Origin: Myxococcales bacterium
Lineage (GTDB): Bacteria > Myxococcota_A > Polyangia > Haliangiales > Haliangiaceae
DNA: 64,000 nt
Assembly (NCBI GenBank): GCA_016794525.1
Contig: JAEUJY010000095.1
Coordinates: 62,001-126,000 of the forward strand
Reading direction: 5' to 3'
This document shows positions 1 through 9,263 of the stretch, one piece after another. Position 1 is the stretch's first letter, and each line of letters opens with the position of its first letter. The position numbers and the translations under genes are program-made. The notes under the pieces are model-generated. The model searched no databases. It saw only the letters and a program-made list of their open reading frames with translations, and had not been told where the DNA came from.

Positions 1-235
1 GCTTGCTGATGACCATCTCGGTGTACTTGGCCGGGAAGGTCTTCGCGAGCAGCGCCTCGATCTCCTTGGCCACCGAGTTCTGCCCGAGCACCAGCTCGTG
101 GAAACCCTTGGCGGCGCGGGCCGCGGTGCCGACGAAGTTCTCGTCGCCGACGTCGTAGCCGAGGACGCCGAGCCCCTCGACGATCTTGTCGTAGCCCTCG
201 TTGAACAGTGCCAGCGCCTTGGGGTCGAGGTCCAT
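1..235 (-). CDS. folE: GTP cyclohydrolase I, N-terminal fragment (cut by window edge)
   Basis: Partial gene; the ATG is at 235 and the 3' end lies beyond base 1. About 78 residues are visible. They fit the N-terminal helical region of GTP cyclohydrolase I, which converts GTP to dihydroneopterin triphosphate for folate/pterin synthesis. A stretch reading ENFVGTAARAAKGFHELVLG aligns with the family's 'TP.RVA.A..EL' segment, and TFPAKYTEMVISK matches the strand just before the zinc-binding Cys-His-His motif, which falls outside the window. Normal family members read 'TPKRVAKAY' here, so this may be a divergent relative. It starts 11 nt after the mutY stop on the same strand, so the two are probably cotranscribed. 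Confidence 0.7.
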   Translation of the reverse strand, partial: MDLDPKALALFNEGYDKIVEGLGVLGYDVGDENFVGTAARAAKGFHELVLGQNSVAKEIEALLAKTFPAKYTEMVISK

Positions 236-246
236 GGATGATCCGT

Positions 247-1320
247 CTACCCCGGCGCGCGCGGCTTGCCAAGCGACGGCCGGTGCGCCAAGAGCGCGGC
301 GGTCGCCGACGACACGCCCAGCGTGTCGAGGCGCGTAACCTCGACCCACCGGAGGGCGTCATAACGATCGACGGCGAGGCGCGCGCGCCCGGTCGCTGCG
401 CCGGTCGCCAGCGTCAGCTCCAGCCGGCGGTGGCTCAGCAGCTGCCGGTGGTGGCCGCGCACCTCCGCCGCGCCCTGCAGGGTCAGCCCGACCGCAGCGG
501 CCGCCGCCGTGGCGTCCTCGCCCTGCGGCAGCTCCCACAGCCCGCCGTACAGCCCGCCGACGGCGCGGCGGACCGCGAGCACCTTGCCCCGCCGCTCGAG
601 CCACAGCGCCACCTCGGTGATCGCCGGCAGCTCGTCGGGCCGCTTGCGCCGCGGCAGCACGGGCAGCTCGGCCTGCCGCCCCTCGCGCGCCGCGACGCAC
701 TGTCCGGCGAGCGGACAGGTCAAGCAGGTGGGGGAGGTCGGCGTGCAGACCGTCGCGCCGAGCTCCATCAGCCCCTGGTTCAGCTCGCCGGGCTCGCGAT
801 CGGCGGGCAACGCCGCCATCAGCGCCTCGGCCTCGGCCCACACCCGCCGCTGGCCGGCGGTCGCCTTGACGTCGTCGGCGATCCCGCGCACCCGCGCCAG
901 CACCCGCGCGACGTTGCCGTCGACCAGCGCCGCCCGCTGGCCGTAGGCGATCGACGCGATCGCGCCCGCGGTGTACGCGCCGATGCCCGGCAGCGCGCGC
1001 AGCCCCTCGGCGTCGCCGGGCAGCGCGCCACCGGCCGCCACCACCGCGCGCGCCCCGCGCACGAGGTTGCGCGCGCGCGAGTAGTAGCCGAGGCCGGCCC
1101 ACGCCTCCATGACGGTGTCGTCCTCGGCCGCCGCCAGCGCGCCGACCGTCGGGAACTTCGCCATCCACCGCTGCCAGTACGGGATCACGGTCGCGACCCG
1201 CGTCTGCTGCAGCATGATCTCGCTGACCCAGATCGCGTACGGGTCGCGGGTCTGCCGCCACGGCAGCGCGCGCCGGTGGCGGCGGTAGTGGTCGACGATC
1301 GCGATCGCCAGCGCGCGCAC
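247..1320 (-). CDS. mutY: A/G-specific adenine DNA glycosylase MutY
   Basis: Removes adenine mispaired with 8-oxoguanine or G in base-excision repair. The 357-residue protein starts with GTG and has the usual family length. In order it shows the catalytic Glu region EIMLQQTRV (about residue 34), the helix-hairpin-helix [14 protein letters not shown] (about 109), the catalytic Asp in [12 protein letters not shown], and a four-cysteine cluster motif (C-x6-C-x2-C-x5-[18 protein letters not shown]) for a [4Fe-4S] cluster. The C-terminal 120 residues form the NUDIX-like 8-oxoG recognition domain ([12 protein letters not shown]). The folE-like gene follows 11 nt downstream, so the two form an operon. 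Confidence 0.95.
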   Translation of the reverse strand: MRALAIAIVDHYRRHRRALPWRQTRDPYAIWVSEIMLQQTRVATVIPYWQRWMAKFPTVGALAAAEDDTVMEAWAGLGYYSRARNLVRGARAVVAAGGALPGDAEGLRALPGIGAYTAGAIASIAYGQRAALVDGNVARVLARVRGIADDVKATAGQRRVWAEAEALMAALPADREPGELNQGLMELGATVCTPTSPTCLTCPLAGQCVAAREGRQAELPVLPRRKRPDELPAITEVALWLERRGKVLAVRRAVGGLYGGLWELPQGEDATAAAAAVGLTLQGAAEVRGHHRQLLSHRRLELTLATGAATGRARLAVDRYDALRWVEVTRLDTLGVSSATAALLAHRPSLGKPRAPG

Positions 1321-1397
1321 GCCGCGGTGCTACCACGCCCGGCGCGCCGCCGTGCGCCCGCGCTACCGTCACGCGCGCGCCGCGCTACGCTGGCGGC

Positions 1398-1574
1398 GTG
1401 GAAGACACCGTCTCGGTGCGCTGCCCGTACTGCCGCGAGCGGGTCGAGCTGTACGTCGATCCCGACTCGCAGGGCCAGCTGGTCGAAGACTGCGCGGTCT
1501 GCTGCCGGCCGTGGCTGGTCACGATCGAGCGCGCCGCCGGCCGGCTGCGGGTGCAGGTGACGCGCGCGCAGTGA
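1398..1574 (+). CDS. CPXCG-motif cysteine-rich small protein
   Basis: A 58-residue protein that starts with GTG. It has the zinc-ribbon-like pair CPYC (residues 9-12) and DCAVCCRPW (about 31-39), which is the layout of the CPXCG cysteine-rich family (PF14255) of very small bacterial proteins. The acidic link [15 protein letters not shown] between the cysteine pairs is also typical. Its function is unknown; metal binding is likely. It runs divergently from mutY (77 nt between starts) and ends 3 nt before the end of the convergent gene at 1578. The start is the GTG just before the conserved region, because no other start fits. Confidence 0.8.
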   Translation: MEDTVSVRCPYCRERVELYVDPDSQGQLVEDCAVCCRPWLVTIERAAGRLRVQVTRAQ

Positions 1575-1577
1575 CCC

Positions 1578-2135
1578 TCAGAACACGCCGGCCAGGCCGA
1601 CGCTCGCCCCGTCGGGCGCCGCGGCGAACGTCGGCGACCACCGCGGCGCCGTCGACGGGGCCGCGCGGGTCGAGCGCGCGAGGAAGACGGCGTCGAGGAT
1701 CACCGCGACGCCGTATCCGATCATGGCCCCGCCGACCGCGCGCGGCAGGTGACAGTCGTAGTGCTCGGTGACCCGCGCGCACGGCAGCCGGGCGCCGATC
1801 GCGACGCCGCTCCACAAGAGCGCCTGCCGCAGCGCGACGCCGGCGACGGCGCGGTCCGGGTTGCCGTTGGCGATGTGGATCGCGGGCGCGCTCAGCAGCC
1901 ACGCGCCGGCGCCGACCAGCGCGCCGGTCTCGCCGCCGACCGAGACCCCGATCGCGGCCGCGCTGACCCCGGCGAACTCGGCCACGATGATCTGCGCGCC
2001 GTAGCGCGTCGTGATCGTCGTCGGTGCGGTCGAGGCCTCCGCCGTCGGCGCGGGCGGCGGTGGCGGCTCCGCCGCCGCGGTCGCCGAGGGGAGGGTCGCG
2101 GTGGCGAGGACGACGGCGATGATCGCGGTGCGCAT
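1578..2135 (-). CDS. hypothetical exported/membrane protein (tandem paralogue 1)
   Basis: A 185-residue protein. ATG 2135 is chosen because MRTAIIAVVLATATLPSATAAAE is a good signal peptide; an upstream in-frame start would add a basic stretch. After a Pro-rich linker come hydrophobic Gly/Ala-rich segments (AEFAGVSAAAIGVSVGGETG, ALVGAGAWLLSAPAIHIANG, AVGGAMIGYGVAVILDAVFLA) that probably form membrane hairpins. The order of segments, the 'P(A)xHxAxxxPxxAV' motif and the ending (GLAGVF) are shared with the next upstream gene at 2330, so the two are diverged tandem duplicates. No function is recognised. It ends 3 nt from the convergent CPXCG gene. Confidence 0.7.
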   Translation of the reverse strand: MRTAIIAVVLATATLPSATAAAEPPPPPAPTAEASTAPTTITTRYGAQIIVAEFAGVSAAAIGVSVGGETGALVGAGAWLLSAPAIHIANGNPDRAVAGVALRQALLWSGVAIGARLPCARVTEHYDCHLPRAVGGAMIGYGVAVILDAVFLARSTRAAPSTAPRWSPTFAAAPDGASVGLAGVF

Positions 2136-2329
2136 GGCCGCGGCGATTGCGAACGGCGGGCCACGACCGCGAACGCGCTTACGCACCGCGCGTCGCGCTT
2201 CGCTGTCAGGAACTCCCCAGCCGACGTTCGATCGTCGCGCGCCGCTGTCGAGGATCCCGCGCGATCGCGATCACGCACGGCGGCGGCGGCGCCCGCGGGC
2301 CGCCCGCCGCGTCACGCGCCGGCGACGCG

Positions 2330-2878
2330 TCAGAACGTGCCGCCCAGCCCGACCCGCACGCCGTCGCGGGTGACCGCGACCTGCGGCGCGATCACGCGCT
2401 GCCGCGACCGGTGCGTGACCCGCGCGACCACGCCGGCGTCGACCACCGCGGCGACGCCGTACCCGACCACCGCACCGAGCGCCGCCTCGCCCAGCCCGCA
2501 CAGGAACTCGCCCTCGGTGCACGTCGCCATCGCCGCCCCGGCCATCGCGCCCGCGGTGACCAGCGCCGGCCGCAGCATCAGCGACACCACCGCGCCGCCG
2601 GGGTGGTCGTGCGCGACGTGGACGGCCGCGGGGGCCAGGCCCGACACGAGCATGCCCGCGACGACGACGCCGTCGGAGCCGCTCGCGACGCCGAAGCCCA
2701 TCACGCTCAGGCCCGCGAGGTCCGCGAGCAGGATCTCGCCGCCATACCGATCGACGACCTCGACCGGCGCCTCGCCGACATCCGCGCGCTGCGGCGCCTG
2801 CAGGCTGGGCTGCGCCTGCGCGATCGAGGTGGCGGTGACGAGCGCGAACGCGGCGAGGACGAGCCTGCGAGCCATCAT
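2330..2878 (-). CDS. hypothetical exported/membrane protein (tandem paralogue 2)
   Basis: A 182-residue protein. Two consecutive ATG codons (2878 and 2875) precede ARRLVLAAFALVTATSIAQAQ, a clear signal peptide. The body repeats the plan of the downstream paralogue: RYGGEILLADLAGLSVMGFG, then APAAVHVAHDHPGGAV, ALGAVVGYGVAAVVDAGVVA and a VGLGGTF ending. Two cysteines (CTEGEFLC) occupy a position where the paralogue has Cys-His-Tyr-Asp-Cys. These repeated 'NG/HD-P' and 'GYGVA..DA' motifs suggest a small integral membrane or outer-membrane-associated family seen only as hypothetical proteins. The 194 nt between the two genes show nothing recognisable. Confidence 0.7.
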   Translation of the reverse strand: MMARRLVLAAFALVTATSIAQAQPSLQAPQRADVGEAPVEVVDRYGGEILLADLAGLSVMGFGVASGSDGVVVAGMLVSGLAPAAVHVAHDHPGGAVVSLMLRPALVTAGAMAGAAMATCTEGEFLCGLGEAALGAVVGYGVAAVVDAGVVARVTHRSRQRVIAPQVAVTRDGVRVGLGGTF

Positions 2879-3054
2879 GACCGCCCATGGAGCAGTGGTC
2901 GTGCCAGTCCGCAAGCCGCTGGAATCCTTGCGATGCCGCGCCTTGCCGCCGTCAGCCTTCGACCATCGCGTATCGCGCCCTGACACCCGACCTGACGCCA
3001 CCCGTGATGCCACCCGCACGTGGCGATCCGCGCGGCCTCGGTCATGCTGGCCCG

Positions 3055-4107
3055 ATGCGCACGCTCGCCGTCTGGATCGGCCTGGCCGCCGCGTGCGCGC
3101 CGTCGCGCCACTCGTCGCACGACCCGACCCCGCGCGCGCCGTCACCTCGGCCCGCGCCACCGGCCGCGGCGGCGTCGGCGCTGGCGATCGACGCGGAGCT
3201 GGTGTTCGAGGGCGCGTGCGACGCGTCGGGCGCCGTCGAGCTCGACGCCACCCACTTCGTCGTGGCCGACGACGAGGACAACGTGCTGCGCGTCTACGAC
3301 GCCGTGCGCGGTGGCCCGCCGGTGGCCGCCGTCGACGTGTCGGCGGCGCTGGGCCTGGCGCCCCAGGGCAAGCGCGCGCCCCGCATGCCCGAGCTCGATC
3401 TCGAGGCCGCGACCCGCATCGGCGACCGCGCGTACTGGCTCACGTCCCACGGCCGCAACAGCAAGGGCAAGGCGCGCCCCGAGCGGCTGCGCTTCTTCGC
3501 GACCACGCTGCCGGCCGCACCCTCCGCCGCCGGGCTCGACGTCGTCGCCAGCAGCGATCGCCTGCTCGAGGCGCTGCTCGCCGATCCGCGCCTGGCCCGC
3601 TTCGACCTCGCGACCGCCGCGACCCGCGCGCCCAAGGCCGAGGGCGGCCTCAACCTCGAGGGCATGACCGCGAGCCCCGACGGCGCGCTGCTGCTCGGCT
3701 TCCGCAGCCCGGTGCCCGACGGCCGCGCGCTGCTGGTGCGGCTCGAGCGCCCCGACGACTTCCTCGCCGGCGGCGCCGCCGCGCTCGGGCCGCCGGTGCA
3801 GCTCGACCTCGGTGGCCACGGCGTGCGCGCGCTCACCTGGTGGCAGGGGCGGTACGCGCTGGTCGCCGGGCCCGCCGACACCGGCGGTCCGGCGCGCCTG
3901 TACGCGTGGGATGGCGCCGGCGCGGCGGCGCCGCTGGCCGTCGACCTGACCGGCTACAACCCCGAGGGCACGTTCAGCCCCGACGGCGACCCGCGCCTGT
4001 TGCTGCTGTCCGACGACGGCACCGCGCTGATCGACGGCGTCGCGTGCAAGGCAACCCCGGATCCGGCGCGCCGCCGGTTCCGCGGCGTCTGGCTGCGGGC
4101 GCGCTGA
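3055..4107 (+). CDS. DUF3616 domain-containing exported protein (probable lipoprotein)
   Basis: A 350-residue protein. ATG 3055 gives MRTLAVWIGLAAACAPSRH, a short signal with a possible lipobox ending at Cys15, followed by a Pro/Arg-rich linker. The rest fits DUF3616: LDLEAATRIGDRAYWLTSHG, GRNSKGKARPERLRFFA, GLNLEGMTASPDGALLLGFR and SPVPDGRALLVRLE are the expected beta-propeller-like motifs. The family is exported and of unknown function. It converges on groEL, with a terminator hairpin in the 72-nt gap. The ending is short and regular and there is no sign of truncation. Confidence 0.8.
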   Translation: MRTLAVWIGLAAACAPSRHSSHDPTPRAPSPRPAPPAAAASALAIDAELVFEGACDASGAVELDATHFVVADDEDNVLRVYDAVRGGPPVAAVDVSAALGLAPQGKRAPRMPELDLEAATRIGDRAYWLTSHGRNSKGKARPERLRFFATTLPAAPSAAGLDVVASSDRLLEALLADPRLARFDLATAATRAPKAEGGLNLEGMTASPDGALLLGFRSPVPDGRALLVRLERPDDFLAGGAAALGPPVQLDLGGHGVRALTWWQGRYALVAGPADTGGPARLYAWDGAGAAAPLAVDLTGYNPEGTFSPDGDPRLLLLSDDGTALIDGVACKATPDPARRRFRGVWLRAR

Positions 4108-4127
4108 CCGCCGCGCCCGAAACGGCC

Positions 4128-4151
4128 GACGGCGGCCGAGGGGCCGCCGTC
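4128..4151. terminator. bidirectional hairpin terminator between DUF3616 gene and groEL
   Basis: A perfect 10-bp inverted repeat, GACGGCGGCC and GGCCGCCGTC, with a 4-nt loop. It sits in the gap between two convergent genes. There is no long T-run on either side, but the stem is very stable, so it could end transcripts from both strands. Confidence 0.65.
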
Positions 4152-4179
4152 GTCGTCACGTCACGAGCCGATCGAACGA

Positions 4180-5805
<1,626 letters not shown>

Positions 5806-5858
5806 TGGATTCTCTCAGGTAGCGCGAGCGTGCTCGCGGGATGGTTCAGGGTCGGAGT

Positions 5859-5919
5859 CCTGCAGCGCCATGCGCTGCAGGCTCTCGCGTTTCGGGTGGG
5901 GGCCCCACGTCTTGTGGGG
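5859..5919 (-). repeat. two hairpins in the groES-groEL spacer
   Basis: A perfect 10-bp inverted repeat, CCTGCAGCGC and GCGCTGCAGG with a CAT loop, lies at 5859-5881. A second stem, CCCCAC and GTGGGG with a 5-nt loop, lies at 5903-5919. Both are transcribed in the groES-groEL message and could affect its processing or stability. Confidence 0.6.
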
Positions 5920-5975
5920 GAGGGTCTTTGCGAAAGACCCTCAAAGAAACACGAGGGTCTTTGCGAAAGACCCTC
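5920..5975. repeat. two identical 23-bp hairpin repeats (10-3-10) in the groES-groEL spacer
   Basis: The 23-nt perfect palindrome with arms GAGGGTCTTT and AAAGACCCTC and loop GCG occurs twice, at 5920-5942 and 5953-5975, 33 nt apart. A related hairpin with the same TTT-CGC-AAA core lies at 57158-57184. The recurrence at unrelated loci points to a dispersed repeat or a shared terminator type. Here it separates cotranscribed genes, so it would attenuate or process the mRNA rather than end the operon. Confidence 0.7.
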
Positions 5976-5987
5976 TCTGGGAACACG

Positions 5988-6275
5988 CTACTCGAGCACG
6001 GCGAGGAGGTCGTCCTCGCGCATGATCAGGTGCTCCTCGCCGTCGATCTTGACCTCGGTGCCGCTGTACTTCGAGAACAGCACCTTGTCGCCCGGCTTGA
6101 CGTCGAGGGCGATCAGCTTGCCCTCCTTGTCGCGCTTGCCGGCGCCGACGGCGACGACCTTCGCCTGGATCGGCTTCTCCTTGGCGGTGTCCGGGATGAA
6201 CAGGCCACCAGCGGTCTTGGTCTCCTCCTCGAGGCGCTTGACGAGGATGCGGTCGTGCAGCGGACGGATCGTCAT
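5988..6275 (-). CDS. groES: 10 kDa co-chaperonin GroES
   Basis: A 95-residue lid protein for GroEL. ATG 6275 starts the canonical [18 protein letters not shown]. The mobile loop is [18 protein letters not shown], followed by [11 protein letters not shown], the roof region, and the end [20 protein letters not shown]. The length is exactly that of the family. It is the first gene of the operon and groEL follows. A CIRCE-like inverted repeat and a promoter lie about 90-145 nt upstream. Confidence 0.97.
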   Translation of the reverse strand: MTIRPLHDRILVKRLEEETKTAGGLFIPDTAKEKPIQAKVVAVGAGKRDKEGKLIALDVKPGDKVLFSKYSGTEVKIDGEEHLIMREDDLLAVLE

Positions 6276-6365
6276 GGGTCGTAGCTCCAGAACGTTTCGG
6301 TTGTCGGTTGAGATGGTGCGGCGTTGCCACCGCGACGGGCGAGGTTGTAAGCACCGCAGCTGCGC

Positions 6366-6393
6366 TTGGCAACCCCGGATGTGGGAGTGCCAA
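6366..6393 (-). promoter_or_regulatory. CIRCE-like HrcA operator upstream of groES
   Basis: Read on the minus strand, the half-site TTGGCACTC is followed 10 nt later by GGTTGCCAA. The classic CIRCE element is TTAGCACTC-N9-GAGTGCTAA; the first half here fits well, while the second has two mismatches and the spacer is one base longer. It overlaps the expected transcription start, which fits repression by HrcA, but hrcA is not in the window. Confidence 0.55.
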
Positions 6394-6421
6394 GAATTTC
6401 TTTTTTCGCTTGTTATTTCAA
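6393..6421 (-). promoter_or_regulatory. probable sigma-70 promoter of groES-groEL
   Basis: On the minus strand TTGAAA (6421-6416) is separated by 17 nt from AATTCT (6398-6393). It lies in a locally AT-rich patch (about 6395-6435) that stands out from the surrounding GC-rich DNA. The -10 touches the CIRCE-like repeat. Confidence 0.45.
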
Positions 6422-6549
6422 ATAATTGAAAATTCATGCGGGAGTCGGCGGAGCGCCAGGCGCGACCCCGCCACGACCCGCCTGGGCGGCGCGGTCGCGC
6501 GATCGGCGCGCAGCGGCCGGCGCACCGCCCGTGATACCCACGGGCAGGC

Positions 6550-7716
6550 ATGACCCTCGCCGACGACCCCTTGCTCGCCTGGCGCGCCGCGTTCCCGGCG
6601 CTCGAGTCCTGCGTCCACCTGGTCTCGCACTCGCTGGGCTGCGTGCCGGCCAAGGCCGAAGAGGATCTCGCCGAGTTCTACGACCTCTGGCAGACCAGGT
6701 CGATCACCGCGTGGGACGCGTGGGTCCCCGAGGTCGGGCACGCGGCGGCGCGCATCGAGCGGCTGATCTCGGCGCCCGCCGGCACGGTGGCGATCCAGCC
6801 CAACGTGTCGGCGGCGATGGCGTGCGTCGCGTCGTGCTTCGAGTTCGCGGCGCCGCGCAACCGGGTCGTCTACGAGTCGCTGATGTTCCCGTCGGTGTCG
6901 TACGTGTGGAAGGCCGAGGAGCGCCGCGGCGCCGAGGTCGTCGTGGTCGCCAGCGCCGACGGCGCGACGATCGACGCCGACGCGGTCTGCGCGGCGATCG
7001 ACGAGCGCACCCTGCTGGTGCCGATCCAGCACGTCGTGTTCTCGAGCGCGTTCATCCAGGACGTCAAGAAGATCGCCCGCCGCGCCGCCGCGGTCGGCGC
7101 TCACGTGATCCTCGACTGCTACCAGTCGATCGGCGCGGTGCCGATCGACGTCGTCGATCTCGGCGTGTCGTTCGCGTGCGGCGGCTCGATCAAGTACCTG
7201 TGCGGCGGCCCCGGCGCCGGCTGGCTGTACGTGCGCCAGGATCTCGTCGACCGGTTCGAGCCGCGGGCGACCGGCTGGTTCGCCAACGCCCACCCGTTCG
7301 CGTTCACGATGCCGGCGCAGACCTACGCCGAGGGCGTCTGGCGCTACCTGACCGGCACGCCCGCGATCGCCGCGCTGTACCAGTCGCGGGCGGGGCAGAC
7401 GATCGTCGCCGAGATCGGCGTCAGCGCGATCCGCGAGAAGTCGCTGGCGCTGACCGGCCGCGCGATCGAGCACGTCGACGCCGCCGGCTTCAAGCTCACC
7501 AGCCCGCGCGCGGCCGAGGCCCGCGGCGGCTCGGTGGTGTTCGACTTCGTCGGCGCCGCCGACGTCGCGCGCGAGCTCAACCGCCGCCGCTTCTTCTGCG
7601 ATCACCGCCCGGCGGCGGGCATCCGCATCGCGCCGCACTTCTACACCAAGGCCGAGGAGATCGACCTGTTCTTCGCCGAGCTGGCCAGGGTTCGCGGCGC
7701 GGCCCCGCGCCCTTGA
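6550..7716 (+). CDS. PLP-dependent aminotransferase class V-fold enzyme, kynureninase-like
   Basis: A 388-residue fold-type I PLP enzyme. [12 protein letters not shown] near the N-terminus resembles the 'YLDGNSLG' start of kynureninases, and [17 protein letters not shown] fits the next helix. The PLP-binding Asp lies in [13 protein letters not shown] (about residue 195) and the Schiff-base Lys in [19 protein letters not shown] (about 217). These are the kynureninase-type spacings, but the exact substrate cannot be read from sequence; a cysteine desulfurase-like or epimerase role is possible. It starts 274 nt from groES, divergently, and cysE follows 40 nt downstream, so a link to amino-acid metabolism is likely. 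Confidence 0.8.
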   Translation: MTLADDPLLAWRAAFPALESCVHLVSHSLGCVPAKAEEDLAEFYDLWQTRSITAWDAWVPEVGHAAARIERLISAPAGTVAIQPNVSAAMACVASCFEFAAPRNRVVYESLMFPSVSYVWKAEERRGAEVVVVASADGATIDADAVCAAIDERTLLVPIQHVVFSSAFIQDVKKIARRAAAVGAHVILDCYQSIGAVPIDVVDLGVSFACGGSIKYLCGGPGAGWLYVRQDLVDRFEPRATGWFANAHPFAFTMPAQTYAEGVWRYLTGTPAIAALYQSRAGQTIVAEIGVSAIREKSLALTGRAIEHVDAAGFKLTSPRAAEARGGSVVFDFVGAADVARELNRRRFFCDHRPAAGIRIAPHFYTKAEEIDLFFAELARVRGAAPRP

Positions 7717-7756
7717 CCTGCGCGCGGCGACGGCGGACGTTCGTCGCCCGGACGAC

Positions 7757-8554
7757 ATGCACGACGTGCTTGGCCCCCTCGATCTGATCTGGCTCCGCCT
7801 GCGCGACGAGGCCGGCGCGCTCGCCGCCACCGAGCCGGTGCTGGCGGAGCTGGCGCAGCGCGCGGTGCTGGCCCACGCCGGGCTCGCCGAGGGGATCGCC
7901 GCCCGCGTCGCGAGCGAGCTCGACCATCCGGCGGTCCCGGCGGCGGTGCTCGAGCGGGTCTTCCGCGACGCGCTCGCCGCCGCCCCCGCGATCCTCCAGG
8001 CGGTCCGCGCCGATCTGTTCGCGGTGGTCGACCGCGATCCGGCGTCGCCGCGCATGCTGCAGCCGTACCTGTTCCACAAGGGCTTCGCCGCGCTCCAGGC
8101 GCACCGGCTGGCCCACTGGCTGTGGCACCACGGCCGCCGCGACCTCGCGAGCTACCTGCAGAGCCGGGTGTCGCGGGCGCTGGCGGTCGACATCCACCCG
8201 GCCGCGCGGTTCGGGCGCGGCATCATGCTCGACCACGGCACCGGGCTGGTCGTCGGCGAGACCGCCGTCGTGGGCGACGACGTGTCGATCCTGCAGGGCG
8301 TCACGCTCGGCGGCACCGGCAAGGAGCACGGCGACCGCCACCCCAAGGTCGGCAGCCACGTGATGATCGGCGCCGGCGCGATCGTGCTGGGCAACATCGA
8401 GATCGGCACCGGCGCGCGGATCGCCGCCGGCTCGGTGGTGCTGCGCCCCGTGCCGCCGCACAAGACGGTCGCCGGCGTCCCCGCCCGGGTCGTCGGCGAC
8501 GCGGGGGCGGATCCCGCGACGTCGATGGACCAGCTGTTCGATCCCGCGATCTGA
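7757..8554 (+). CDS. cysE: serine O-acetyltransferase CysE
   Basis: Acetylates L-serine with acetyl-CoA, the first step of cysteine synthesis. The 265-residue protein has the helical N-terminal domain (LDLIWLRLRDEAGALAATEP through FHKGFAALQAHRLAHWLW) and the left-handed beta-helix hexapeptide domain: GRGIMLDHGTGLVVGETAVV contains the catalytic Asp-His pair, followed by GVTLGGTGKEHGDRHPKV and the acyl-CoA loop VAGVPARVVG. The C-terminus ends with SMDQLFDPAI. It has the usual length and follows the PLP enzyme on the same strand. Confidence 0.96.
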   Translation: MHDVLGPLDLIWLRLRDEAGALAATEPVLAELAQRAVLAHAGLAEGIAARVASELDHPAVPAAVLERVFRDALAAAPAILQAVRADLFAVVDRDPASPRMLQPYLFHKGFAALQAHRLAHWLWHHGRRDLASYLQSRVSRALAVDIHPAARFGRGIMLDHGTGLVVGETAVVGDDVSILQGVTLGGTGKEHGDRHPKVGSHVMIGAGAIVLGNIEIGTGARIAAGSVVLRPVPPHKTVAGVPARVVGDAGADPATSMDQLFDPAI

Positions 8555-8707
8555 AGGCCGCGGCGACACCGATCCGGGATCGCCGCCCCCGGCCGGGACC
8601 GGTGCGCCGATCCAGCCTCAGTGATCTCGGGGCACTGCGTCATCGGCGGGCCCCCTGCGTGCGTCGGATTGTCGCAGGCGATCGTCCAGAGCCGCGGCAT
8701 CCCTGGG

Positions 8708-8737
8708 TTGACAGCCCGCGGCGACGCACCGTATAAG
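8708..8737 (+). promoter_or_regulatory. sigma-70-type promoter of the ATP synthase operon
   Basis: A consensus TTGACA (8708-8713) is followed after 18 nt by TATAAG (8732-8737), about 50 nt upstream of the first ATP synthase gene. This is the best vegetative promoter I can see in the window. The surrounding 230-nt gap after cysE (8555-8786) also contains a short stem CGATCC-G-GGATCG but no long terminator. Confidence 0.7.
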
Positions 8738-8786
8738 CGCCCCGCGCCACGGCCTAGTACCGAGACGCAAGGACTTTCAAGAGGTT

Positions 8787-9263
8787 ATGATGCAACCGAC
8801 GTCACTGGTCGAGGTGGCCGCAGGCAACCAGCCCCTGATCGATATCGACGGGACGGTCATCATCCAGTTCGTCTTGTTCGTGGTGATGTTCTTCGCCGCC
8901 AACAAGCTGCTGTTCCAGCCGTACCTGAAGCTGCGCGCCAAGCGCATCGCCGGTATCGACGGTGCCCGGGCCGAGGCCGAGCGCATGAGCGCCGAGGCCG
9001 ACGGCAAGCTCGCCGACTACGAAGGCAAGCTGGCCGCCGCGCGCGCCAAGGCCGCGGCCGAGCAGCGGAAGATCCGCGCCGAGGCCGCCGCGCACGAGCG
9101 CGAGGTCTCGGACAAGGCGCGCACCGCCGCGACCGCCGCGATGGAGACCGCGAGCGCGACCGTCAAGCGCGAGACCGAGGCGGCCCGCGCCGAGCTGGTG
9201 CCGCAGGCCCAGCTGATCGCGCGCCGCATGGCCAAGCAGCTCTTGGGCCGGGAGATCGCCTGA
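8787..9263 (+). CDS. atpX: F0F1 ATP synthase subunit b' (short b-type)
   Basis: A 158-residue peripheral-stalk subunit. An N-terminal membrane helix (TVIIQFVLFVVMFFAANKLL) is followed by a long charged alanine-rich coiled coil (YLKLRAKRIAGIDGARAEAE onward) that ends with AKQLLGREIA. It is the smaller of two adjacent b-type subunits, as in Geobacter-type operons where the first is called atpX. Start codons ATG 8787 and 8790 are adjacent; the Shine-Dalgarno AAGAGG at 8779-8784 is better spaced for the second. The stop overlaps the next start as TGATG. It is the first gene of the operon. Confidence 0.9.
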   Translation: MMQPTSLVEVAAGNQPLIDIDGTVIIQFVLFVVMFFAANKLLFQPYLKLRAKRIAGIDGARAEAERMSAEADGKLADYEGKLAAARAKAAAEQRKIRAEAAAHEREVSDKARTAATAAMETASATVKRETEAARAELVPQAQLIARRMAKQLLGREIA

